From assembly GCA_023515795.1 (NCBI GenBank), contig JALGPX010000067.1, forward strand, positions 1-56,453: a DNA stretch of 56,453 nucleotides, written 5' to 3'. Both the position numbers and the translations under genes were made by a program. This document shows positions 16,565 to 25,386 of this stretch, piece by piece (the first letter of the stretch is position 1; every line of letters starts with the position of its first letter). The notes below the pieces were generated by a model. It saw only the letters and a program-made list of their open reading frames with translations. It was not told the DNA's origin and made no database searches. The DNA comes from Amoeboaphelidium occidentale. Taxonomy: Eukaryota; Aphelidiomycota; Aphelidea.

Positions 16565-18320
16565 AGTAAATGAACTCAACATATTCTGACTCTTTTTCGG
16601 TAAGCGTGATTTTGAGCTTGTTGTCATCCATAAATGTTCTTACAATCTGGTATAATCTTGGACCATTTTTACCAAAGTCCCCTGGCTTGATTAAGTAGGC
16701 AATGAGGTTGCCCCAGTACTGCTTGCCACCGCCAACGTCAATTAAAAAATCATCATCAGTGTCCTTAGAAGCCGTGCTTTGTTTAAAGTAAAGCGCTGTA
16801 ATGATAACAGCAGCGTATGTCGCCCTATTAATCAAGGCGACCACACCTTGAATTCGATCCAATAAAGTTGATTTGAACTCTTCAGGTAAACATGATTTTC
16901 TAAGACAAGCCTTTAATGTGCCAAGTTTCCAGGTTTTAGTCTCAAATTTTTTCTTTAGACCTTGCATATTTTTTGTAGGTTGTGTATAAACAGCTGTTTT
17001 TCGCGGCTTGTCAGACTTGATGGATCGAGTAGCCATATTAGATTTCTTGCGCCTCGGCGCCTTCTTTTTCTTTCCATTTGTTTTTGCTTTAGGTTTAGTT
17101 TTTCGTTTGCTTTGAGGATTTGAAGAGTTACTAGGCGATATCGTTTCTTTACAGTCCTTGCCGTCTGCTTCATGCTCAATAATCAAACTTAATTTAGTCT
17201 TGTCTAGCAGCTTTGGTTTGTATCTTCCATACGTAGAATTAACAAGAGGGCTAAACCTATTCCGTTGCCCCTTAAACACTAGGTGTTTCAATTGTTCTAA
17301 CGATCGAACTTCAAATGCAGCTTTTTTTTCGGCTTTCCAGTTTTCATACAGCTTGTTGAACTCCTCAATTTTTAACACAATTTCTTCATACTCTTCCTGA
17401 ATTGGATGTGTTATGCATACTGAACACTGTTCTTCTTTGTGATTCACAAACACGTTAAATGCTGTATCAAAGTGATTGTTGATCTGGTTTATCTCAGTAA
17501 AAGCATTGACGATTTCCTTTGTAGTCATAGTCTTATTTGCATCACAAAGTTTTATGAATTGATGGACTTTACTCAATCCAAATCCTTTAAAATTGTCGCT
17601 ATAATCATTCCCAGATAATAATCCTAGAGCAATCATTCCATAACTTGATATATTCAAGCGTGTCAAGATTTGAGTTCGGTTTGCAAGTCTGAAATGAAGC
17701 GATTGATAGTCGAATTTGTTGTTGAAACGAGGTCTTGCAAACAAAGGAGCATCGTGAATGACCATGTCGGAATCTCCGGAGACAACAACAATGGAGTTTC
17801 GTTTGTCATCGTTCAATTCTGAAACCAACTTCGCAATTGCGACATCTGCCTCAAACGGTGCGATTACAACTCTTAATCCTATTGATTGTAATGCAACTTT
17901 TAAGGATTCTGTGTGAAATTTGCTAATACGAAAGCAGCTCTTCTCTAAACTATGCAAGCTTTTCCACTTAGACTTTTTTAGCTTTTGGTGAGGCTTCAAG
18001 TTATGAACCAGATCTTCTAGACGTTTAATTTTTGAGTGTCTTGAAGCATCGCGCATACAATGAGTGTGATGCTTTTCTTTTGATCTCGCACCATCTAGGT
18101 AAAATACAACGTTCAATCCTTCAAACAATAATTTCATACAATTAGCAAGCCCATTGTATTCTTGCGTCATAATGAAGTGCACGCATAAGTTGTAGAAAGA
18201 ACCATAGGGATCAACAAGAACCTCGCGATTCTTGTAATTGGCTCGAAATTGATTAAGTTTCAGTTCTTCCGGAAACAAATTATGCGTTTTAGCGAACGCA
18301 GAGAATCCTTTAATACCCAT
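16560..18320 (-). CDS. XPG/FEN1-like structure-specific nuclease, possibly fused to Fanzor
   Basis: 586 residues from the ATG at 18320. The N-terminus is XPG-N (MGIKGFSAF, VDPYG with D37, YLDGARSKEK with D76). XPG-I is clear: GLRVVIAPFEADVAIAKL (E157, D159) and VVSGDSDMVIHD (D183, D185), then LLSGNDYSD (D239) in the helix-hairpin part. All acidic metal ligands of the family are present. Residues about 385-450 are a Lys/Arg-rich linker. The last ~120 residues (LKACLRKSCLPEEF, INRATYAAVIITAL) are not XPG-like and resemble the helical N-terminal region that precedes RuvC in large Fanzors. The next in-frame sequence after the stop is the Fanzor exon, so a single ~1131-residue XPG-Fanzor protein is possible. 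Confidence 0.85.
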   Translation of the reverse strand: MGIKGFSAFAKTHNLFPEELKLNQFRANYKNREVLVDPYGSFYNLCVHFIMTQEYNGLANCMKLLFEGLNVVFYLDGARSKEKHHTHCMRDASRHSKIKRLEDLVHNLKPHQKLKKSKWKSLHSLEKSCFRISKFHTESLKVALQSIGLRVVIAPFEADVAIAKLVSELNDDKRNSIVVVSGDSDMVIHDAPLFARPRFNNKFDYQSLHFRLANRTQILTRLNISSYGMIALGLLSGNDYSDNFKGFGLSKVHQFIKLCDANKTMTTKEIVNAFTEINQINNHFDTAFNVFVNHKEEQCSVCITHPIQEEYEEIVLKIEEFNKLYENWKAEKKAAFEVRSLEQLKHLVFKGQRNRFSPLVNSTYGRYKPKLLDKTKLSLIIEHEADGKDCKETISPSNSSNPQSKRKTKPKAKTNGKKKKAPRRKKSNMATRSIKSDKPRKTAVYTQPTKNMQGLKKKFETKTWKLGTLKACLRKSCLPEEFKSTLLDRIQGVVALINRATYAAVIITALYFKQSTASKDTDDDFLIDVGGGKQYWGNLIAYLIKPGDFGKNGPRLYQIVRTFMDDNKLKITLTEKESEYVEFIYC

Positions 18321-19720
18321 TAATTTTTGATATATAGGGACTCAGTTAAGCTGTTGTTGGTAAAGATCTTTCGCAAGTTCTGTATTGTCAGCAGATTGAG
18401 GTAGTCAAGAACTATCTTTCTTGAAGCAATTATCTGTTATGGCAAAGACAGAGCTTTGGAAGAGAAGATAAAAATATCTTTCTTTCAATGATCATTGCGT
18501 TCAAAGAGGTCTATTTGGGAACCACCAATCAGTAACCAGGCAATTGCACTTCTCCAATGTGATCTTGCACATAGAACTGCTGGGTTACCTGCATACACCG
18601 TATTGAAAAAGAACTCCTGTGAATTTTATGTGGTTAACAGGACGGATAGTTGAAACTGCATCATGTGTGATTCGGTTGCCAAGAACAAATAGATTTAATT
18701 TGCAATTGGAAGAATATCGAGAGAGCTTGCTCTAACATTATAGAGACCATGGTCTATATTGTCGGTTAACGGTAAAAAGCTTATCCGATGGGTTTTTCTT
18801 TGCTTCAAAGAGCCCGACGGGCGTTTCCAACAGCCATTTCTTATGCTTTACGCAGCAGAGTAATTGGTTCTTCCGTTCTCTTTGCTTATCGTGTTTTTTT
18901 CTAGTGCCTGACTAATGCATGAGTTGTTTTCACAGTATGGCTCGAAAGGATACCATAAAACAATTATGATCAATTAACGATCTTCAAAGCCAACCGATTG
19001 TTACTAGAAATTATGATCCAATGCTCAAACCATATAGAAGTTGCGTTGAAAGCTGAGCAAATTACGGCTAGATGGACAAAGAAAGGTATTGTAGCTGCAG
19101 TCAACATTGTGGTGCATGTGATCTTCGTGAATGTACAAGATTTACGGTCTTCTCATGTAACACTGTGTTTTAACGTGGAAAACCTTTAGTAAATCGGTGC
19201 AAATAAAGCAGGCAAACTCAACTTCTTTAAGATATCCTGAATCATACTGCTTCATCTTGATTACAAGAAAAGGTTTATGATTTCACAGAAGAAATGTGAA
19301 TTGCTTCATTCAAGGCAACGCTATGCGCAGATTTTCCAGCGAATGAGCCATCGCACGGAGATACAATAAAATAACATGTGAATGTATTGTGAGAAGAACA
19401 GATTGGATAAGAATCCGATACGTTGATAAAGCAAATGGTGTTTTCAAGAGTTTCAAAAGCGTTCGTGTGCCTTGATGACAACAACGGGTATAAGTTTAAA
19501 GTGTTGCGTAGCCGCTCAGTTATAATGCAATACAGAAAATGAACATTAACGCGTTTTTTAATTCTTCGTACACATTGTGCATGTCCTGTATTCATTATTC
19601 TCTAAATGTGGGATCCTGTGTATCATTGCGGAAACCATGTTTCGTGTTCTTATAACAGCATACAGGAATAATTTTATCTCTTCTGTTTCACGGTACATAG
19701 GATTCTACTGATCTCAACAT
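18321..19720. other. Gene-poor stretch
   Basis: About 1.4 kb upstream of the XPG start. Open frames are short and overlap in several frames without recognisable content. A small GC-rich inverted word (CCCG-ac-CGGG) sits near 18812. I found no tRNA, no terminal inverted repeat matching the region 3' of the Fanzor gene, and no clear promoter. Confidence 0.4.
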
Positions 19721-21033
19721 TTAGAGTTTATTCAATTCAGACCAGATTCCATTTTCAAAGTTTTCGCCGTCAAGATCCTGGGACTCCAAAATGTTTGGTT
19801 GAATGAAGTTAACATTCTGATCAACCTGGGAAGAATAGTAATCTTCTGGCGACATCGATACATTTTCTCTGCGTTGCTCCTGAACATGCAGAGATAATAA
19901 ATTAACAAACTTCTCGAATGAGGCATTAGAAAGGCAATAACAACGGCTCCATTTAAAATCTTTGGGAAGAAAATCGTGAATGAACTGTTCGCCACCAGTT
20001 GTATGACACACTTGCATGACACGCTTCCCTCTCCTTATGTATTGATACAAGTTAGAAGTTTGTTTTAAAGTCCAATCATTGAAATTACTATAACGCATTG
20101 ATAGCGCAAACGCTCTGTATTTGAGGAACATCAGCTGTGTAAATGATTGGGAATTCGAGCCTTGAAATTCCTGTGCTACAACAGCAATTCGCATCATGGC
20201 AAGAGCTGTTTGAAAGCTCAGTCGATTCTGTGTTTTACCATTGGTAACTATAATTCTGATGTGGTACAGAATTCGGTTAAAGTAATCGTCGTATCTATCG
20301 ACGCAGCCACTTGAATCATCCACCATAATAGTTTCAAATAGGCACTCGTCCGGATTAATGTTACTTCTAACATTATGCGCATAAATAGACTCCATTAAAT
20401 CAAAAACGTAGTCTTTAGGACGAGCTTCAGTGAATTCTGACGTGGAAGTTTCATCGCCAATCCATTCAGTTGATTTTAAAGAGCCATCACTCATAAAAGA
20501 CACAAACGAGCTGCTACAATCACTATTATAGTCCGGGCAGGAAGCCACCAAACTAAAGGATGAACGCCTGGTTTCGGAGTGATCATGGGGCAATAAATGT
20601 TCTGTTTCAACAGAACTAAACCATGAGTTGTGATCACTGTTTGAGGAGGTGTCTGAAAGAGCATCAAGGGTTCTCTAGAGCTGTCTACTTATTTGTGTGC
20701 CTTTACTTGAGGAATCGTCCGATGATACTTCACTATAGCGCTTAATTGTTGAAGCGCGAGTATAAGTAGCCTGCATACCGGCTGATGAAACATGTCTACG
20801 TGCACGCGTATTGTTTGGCCTCCAAAGACCATATCGTTTAACTGCCATAAGTCTCAGACTCTCCTCAGGATCATTTAAGAACTCATAAGTTTGTCCTGTA
20901 ACCAAGCTGCGCCATGAGCTTTGTTGCCAATAGAGGAACGTTCCAGATATCGTGCAACACCATCATACGCTGCGTCAAGAAGAGCCTGGTCATTTGCGTT
21001 ATTGTTTGGAAGTATATCACGAGGTATCGTCAT
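19721..21033 (-). CDS. Unknown helical protein, probably three exons
   Basis: The ATG at 21033 opens a convincing frame (MTIPRDILPNNNANDQALL through KAHGAAWLQDKLMSS). A second frame takes over around 20900 (YEFLNDPEESLRLMAVKRYG), so a short intron or a frameshift lies between; I could not fix its ends (a GTTACA..GAGAG interval of 44 nt would work). A 54-nt intron at 20653-20706 (GTAAAG..CTTTCAG) removes an in-frame TAG and leads into the long 3' exon ending at 19721. That exon has a Ser/Asp-rich start (residues like SSSFVSFMSDGS) and a helical domain containing DYVFDLMESIYAHN, RILYHIRIIVTNG and FTQLMFLKYRAF. I recognise no family. If the joins are wrong it is a broken gene. Confidence 0.45.
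20653..20706 (-). other. Probable 54-nt intron removing an in-frame TAG
   Basis: Begins GTAAAG, ends with a pyrimidine-rich CTCTTTCAG, length divisible by three, and contains the TAG that otherwise splits the frame. The joined Ser/Asn/Asp-rich reading (SSNTSSNSDHN) is smooth. Confidence 0.55.
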
Positions 21034-21637
21034 CGATAGTCACTTGATATTAAAAGTGTAACCTGCATCTCAGAAAAGTTTCGCTCAAACGAATACGTTC
21101 TTGTACTCACCAAGGAAAGCCTGGGATTGGCTCACAGGGTTTCACAGATGCAGCAGCTACGTCTTAATAGCAAGACCTGCACAATCACTGTTGTCGCGGT
21201 TTCAGTAAAATCGCGTCGCTAAAACAACTCCAAAAATACTTTTTTTTAGCAAAAGGAGACAATGCAGCGACAAATATATCATGTAAGGCAGCACAGTATA
21301 ATTAAAACATTGTCTACTTGGGGAGGGAGTAAATCGAGGCTTGAACCAAGCCTTTATTATCTTCATGCGTCCTTTCGTAAGCTTGCTTACTTTGGTTAAT
21401 GGTTTTGTACGGATGTATGACAGGAAGTTGAAGTAATTTATGCCACGTAAATTGTCATGATAAATATAATTCTGCACTATAATCAGCGCGTACACTTGTG
21501 GTTCATTGGGAAACCACTTGATCTGTTTGTGCCTTTAAGCCATTGCAATTTACCATTGAACTAGCTCTTTGATCTAAAGGTGTTGCTTTAAGTTCGATAC
21601 AAGAGGGCAACAGAGAGAAGCATATAAAGCAAATGTT
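21034..21637. other. Intergenic stretch with no supported gene
   Basis: About 600 bp between divergent-free minus-strand genes. A GTGGTT/AACCAC inverted word sits near 21508-21526. A tRNA A-box-like word reads on the minus strand near 21560, but no matching T-arm or acceptor follows, so I do not call a tRNA. Confidence 0.35.
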
Positions 21638-22573
21638 TTATTTCAAGTCAATATCAAATCTTTCGTGTAGCTTCTTTTCCCTATTGTAAAAGTATCGTAA
21701 TGTTAAAGATAATCTGATGTTATTTGGCATGAATCCTACTTCCTCGACCCCTTCATTCCTTTCCAGTATCTTTCTCTTATTGGCACCAACTGTTTCAATT
21801 CCGTGATAGTACTCAAAGCGCGCCTTGTTACAAATCACGTATGCATCTCCAGGTCCCAGCCAAACTCTTTCATTTGATTTGTCGTTTGAGACAGATTCCG
21901 CAAGCACTACAAACGCTCCACCTGTTAGCACTAAGTTGAAAATTACATCGCCATAACCTTCATTCTTGACAAGATCTCGGTGGAGAACAAGCCCAGCATT
22001 GCCACATGCATTCAAATTGGCTCCTATTAATAGCAGGCTGTCACATTCGATTTTGTTACTTTTGATCAGCTTTTGGAACAGACTGTCAGATATTTCATGC
22101 ACCCAAGAAGTGATCAAGGATGATCTGAATTCTAGATTAGCACGCAGAGACAACTTTGGATTTCTACGGTTCCAGTAATGGTTATGATTATCCAACATGT
22201 CATATGAGAAGACATATGCCTTGGCGCTACCGGCGGAAGAGACGTTGTTCCAGGACTTCCAGTCCAAAAACCTCCAAAATGACTTCAATTGATCAAGTAT
22301 ATTTATCCTGTAATCGCTGTGAGTCGCGTAAGATAAACAATTCCTAAACAAAAGCAAGCCCTTCTTCTCCCACTCTGTTATCTTCTCTTGGCTGAAGGTG
22401 ATCATGGTGGTCCCCGAGGCGTCTCTTGTATTCAAACTATCGTAATCGTTTCTCATCCACTCGATTATCTCTTTGTTGTAGCAAGGAGACTATGAACTTA
22501 ACTCAAATAGACCAGTACTTACAGTATATTCTCGTTGTTCTAACGTCACAATATCAGTTTTGCTGGATTCCAT
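21638..22573 (-). CDS. AlkB-like 2-oxoglutarate/Fe(II) dioxygenase
   Basis: Two exons (22573-22523 and 22489-21638) joined over a 33-nt intron give 300 residues starting MESSKTDIVTLEQREYT. The C-terminal half has the AlkB signature in order: LVLHRD (Fe ligands H187 and D189), VWLGPGDAYVICNKAR, then YYHGI (third ligand H246) and RLSLTLRYF with Arg276 and Arg282, the R-x5-R pair that binds 2-oxoglutarate. AlkB relatives remove methyl groups from nucleic acids or, less often, proteins. The N-terminal ~130 residues are not recognisable. Which AlkB subfamily it belongs to is not clear, and its target is unknown. Confidence 0.7.
22490..22522 (-). other. Intron in the AlkB-like gene (33 nt)
   Basis: Begins GTAAGT and ends TTCATAG, with GTTAAG as a possible branch site. 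Removing it joins LEQREYT to SPCYNKEIIEW and extends the dioxygenase frame to a good ATG. Confidence 0.7.
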
Positions 22574-23425
22574 GATATTTATAAAATGATTGCTAGTGTA
22601 ACATGAATTCGACGATCGTCGAAACTGCGTTGCACATGCAGCTGTGGAACGTAGGACATGCAGAGATAATGATAAAGTTCTGAAGCCGTGGAAAATGCTT
22701 CCGGGCTCATTATGGGGACTTGCATTCACAACGGCTCCCGACATCACCTGTTTCAATACCTTGTCTTTGTGATCCACTGTGTTACAGTTGAGATCAAACC
22801 AACTATTGACCACGATAGTGACATACTGCTGATTTCAGAGCACTACGCGTTGATCTCCGTGTTAACAACTTCATTCTCATCTGTGGATTCTGTTAGATCA
22901 ATGAAGCTCATTTCAACAAATATGAAACACACTTATCAGCACAAAGAGGACAACAGACTGTGCTACCTAGTCTGTTACACAATAGAATGTCTTGTACTAT
23001 GACTCTTGGATGCATTGCGTAAGGCTGGATGTGCAGAACATATGGTCAGATTGCTCCTAGTGATGCTAGTGACCACAGTAACCCTTCCTTCCGGTAGATA
23101 TCAGGTAAAGCCTGTCGCCGGGTATGGTACGGAGTGTTATTAGTCTTGTACGCTCGAGTTCTATTGGTTTTAAGGCTAAATACGGTGTAATCCGGCTCAA
23201 TCCGGTAAGCTGCTCGGGCCGACCGGATTTTCTAAGCAACACCGACCGGATCGGCGAGAATAAAACTTGTGCAACATGGTGACATATACTGTTGTGTGAC
23301 CCGAGATCTAGCTTGTATTACAGACACGCCAATAAATTGATGTGCAACTGACACAAGCATCACATAAAAGGCGACTGTGCCTGTTATTAATATTTTTTAA
23401 ATAATTTGATAATAGGAAAATCATA
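22574..23425. other. Intergenic stretch with CCGG-rich direct repeats
   Basis: No gene is supported. Between 23180 and 23260 the sequence becomes GC-rich and repeats CCGGAT-type words: ATCCGG twice at 23190-23205 and CCGACCGGAT twice (23219-23228 and 23242-23251). A similar word lies in the hairpin 3' of the Fanzor gene (14799-14817). A TATA-like CATAAAAGG at 23362 probably belongs to the gene at 23426. Confidence 0.4.
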
Positions 23426-24094
23426 ATGAAGGCCATCCTGATTGTTTCAACTCTACTTTCCTTGATCACAATAGCCGCTCCTGATGCGAATGGCGCAGCG
23501 CCATGTTCTGGCTCAGCACCGAAAACATCAGCACTTCCGGATCAGTCCACCACCATTCCTGGTCCACCTCCAGTTACATATGTCGTGCCAACACCACCTC
23601 CGCCCGTGGTTTCAACAACATTAACAAATCCTATCTTCTATCCTCCACCAGAAACGACTGTTGTACCTCCACCTCCTCCAGTGGTTTCAACTACATTAAC
23701 AAATCCTATCTTCTATCCCCCACCAGCAACTACGAGTTCTGTGATTTACCCAACACCATAAACAACCGTGGTTCCACCAGTTCCTCCTCCACAAACAAGC
23801 GTCGTGCCTCCTCCACCTGAACCATCTCCCCCTACACCGCCACCTCCACCACCACAAACAAGCGTCGTGCCTCCTCCGCCACCACAAACCACTAGCGTTC
23901 CACCACAAGTGCCACCACCACCACCTCCTCCTACTCCTCCGCCACCAATGACTTCTGTTCCGCCTCCTCCGCCACCTATAACAAGAGGGCCACCACCTCC
24001 ACCGCCAACTACCCGTAGACCTCCTCCTCCGCCACCACGTCGCCCACCACCTCCACCACCTCGCAAGAAAAATCGCGGCGGTGGTTCTTATTAA
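23426..24094 (+). pseudogene. Secreted proline-rich protein 1, split by an in-frame stop
   Basis: The frame opens with the same signal peptide type as its two relatives (MKAILIVSTLLSLITIAAP, then ANGAAPC) and continues with Pro/Thr/Val repeats (NPIFYPPPETTVVPPPPP). At 23759-23761 a TAA interrupts, in a place where the repeat has Glu (YPPPETTVV against YPTP-stop-TTVV). The same frame then continues to 24094 with PPP repeats and the family tail (RPPPPPPRKKNRGGGSY). A GAA-to-TAA change fits. No GT..AG interval of a length divisible by three was found to remove it. The product would be a 111-residue truncated protein or a readthrough product of about 222. Confidence 0.6.
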
Positions 24095-24506
24095 ACCTCT
24101 GTGAATACCTCGTTAATTAAGCATGATAATTAAATCCTTGAAATAAACGCAACAATATTTTGTGTAATGAGGTAGTGAATAAATACTTGCGGAAATATCA
24201 GATCTTCAATAGGAAAGAGCTATCTGCTTCATGACGGAGCTGCAAACATTTTTGGGCATGCTAAACTTCGTCGACTCAGTGAAGCAATGTAACCTCAAAC
24301 CACATGCCCTGCTTCATTACTGATGTTGAAATTTCTTGGCATGCTTCATTTTACCTATTGTGACAGGTTGCACAATCTTCGATAGGCCTAGTAAACAATT
24401 GTTGATACCCTGAAACTGCGTAACCTTAAGACAGGGTATATAAAAGCAGACTAATTGCTGCACTAATCATTTGCATATTTTGTTATATACCTGTTCTTAA
24501 AACATA
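24095..24506. promoter_or_regulatory. Intergenic region and promoter of proline-rich gene 2
   Basis: A TATA box (TATATAAAAG, 24437-24446) lies about 60 bp before the ATG. Upstream blocks shared with the promoter of the gene at 27301 include TTGGCATGCTTCATTTTAC..TATTGTGAC (from 24336) and TGAAACTGCGTAACCTT (24411-24427). Confidence 0.55.
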
Positions 24507-25145
24507 ATGAAATTATTCTTGATTGTTTCAATGTTGATCTCCTTGCAGTTGGCGTTGCCTGAACCAAATGGTGCTGCACCGTGTCCCAGTGCTTCAACAC
24601 CAAATGTTGCATATCCTGATGCTTCAACTACTCTGCCATATGTGGCTACACCGACTGGTTCACCTATTCTGCCAAGTTATGTTGTACCAACACCAAGCAC
24701 ACCTGTTCCTCCTTCTGTTCCTCCTTCTGTTTCAACTTCAGTTCCACCTCCTTCTGGTACATTACCTCCTTTACCGCCTCCTCCAGGAAATACAGAACCT
24801 CCATTGCCTCCTTCTCCACCTGTTCCACCAACTGGTACCACAAATGCCGTTCCGCCACCACCAGGAACAACTCCTCCATTTCCACCAACTGAAACCACAA
24901 ACATTGTTCCACCGCCACCAGGAAGCACTGAAACACCAGGCTTCCCGTTCCCACCACCTCCGCCTGGAACTACGGATGCATTCCCAACACCTCCCATAAC
25001 GCAAACAAACACAAGACCAATTCCAACTAATGATTCGCCACCTTCTACTCGCCGACCACCACCTCCCCCAGCTCCGCGTCCTCCACCGCCACGACGCCCT
25101 CCACCACCAAGACGCAAAAGTCACCAACCTGGAATGGCATACTGA
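24507..25145 (+). CDS. Secreted proline-rich protein 2
   Basis: 212 residues. Signal peptide MKLFLIVSMLISLQLALP, then the family motif PNGAAPCPSAS. The rest is Pro/Thr/Val/Ser repeats of the type VPPPPGTT and PPLPPPPG, and a basic Pro/Arg tail (RRPPPPRRKSHQPGMAY). It aligns with the proteins at 23426 and 27301 over the signal peptide and tail; the middle varies in repeat number. Such proteins are cell-wall or mucilage components in many eukaryotes. The opposite strand shows long open frames only because of the repeat composition. Confidence 0.7.
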   Translation: MKLFLIVSMLISLQLALPEPNGAAPCPSASTPNVAYPDASTTLPYVATPTGSPILPSYVVPTPSTPVPPSVPPSVSTSVPPPSGTLPPLPPPPGNTEPPLPPSPPVPPTGTTNAVPPPPGTTPPFPPTETTNIVPPPPGSTETPGFPFPPPPPGTTDAFPTPPITQTNTRPIPTNDSPPSTRRPPPPPAPRPPPPRRPPPPRRKSHQPGMAY

Positions 25146-25386
25146 TTTTTCACTATGAAAGCCATTGTAATAAATTGGGTGAGCCTTGTAACGGTTTAAG
25201 TTCTATAAGACACTTAACTGTTGGAACAGTTTTTTCTGCACGTTGAGAATTACATGAAACATCCTGAATGTAACAACATGCTACAATTGTAACTGTAGCA
25301 TTTATGATTCTAGCGATTCATGCAGTTTCACGTGCTAAATACCCCTAAGATAGAACTTCCAATTGCAAAATGCTTTCATCTGGATA

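Noticed and set aside
14650-18400. Terminal inverted repeats or target-site duplication bounding the XPG-Fanzor locus
   Set aside because: Comparison by eye of the 3' flank (14650-14780) with the 5' flank (18320-18450) showed no convincing inverted or direct match.
21500-21610. tRNA gene
   Set aside because: An A-box-like word (TAGTTCAATGGTA, minus strand) is present but no T-arm or matching acceptor stem follows on either strand.
23696-25127. Long minus-strand Gly/Trp/Val-rich open frames
   Set aside because: They are the reverse complements of the CCA/CCT-rich proline repeats and have no start context or signal peptide.
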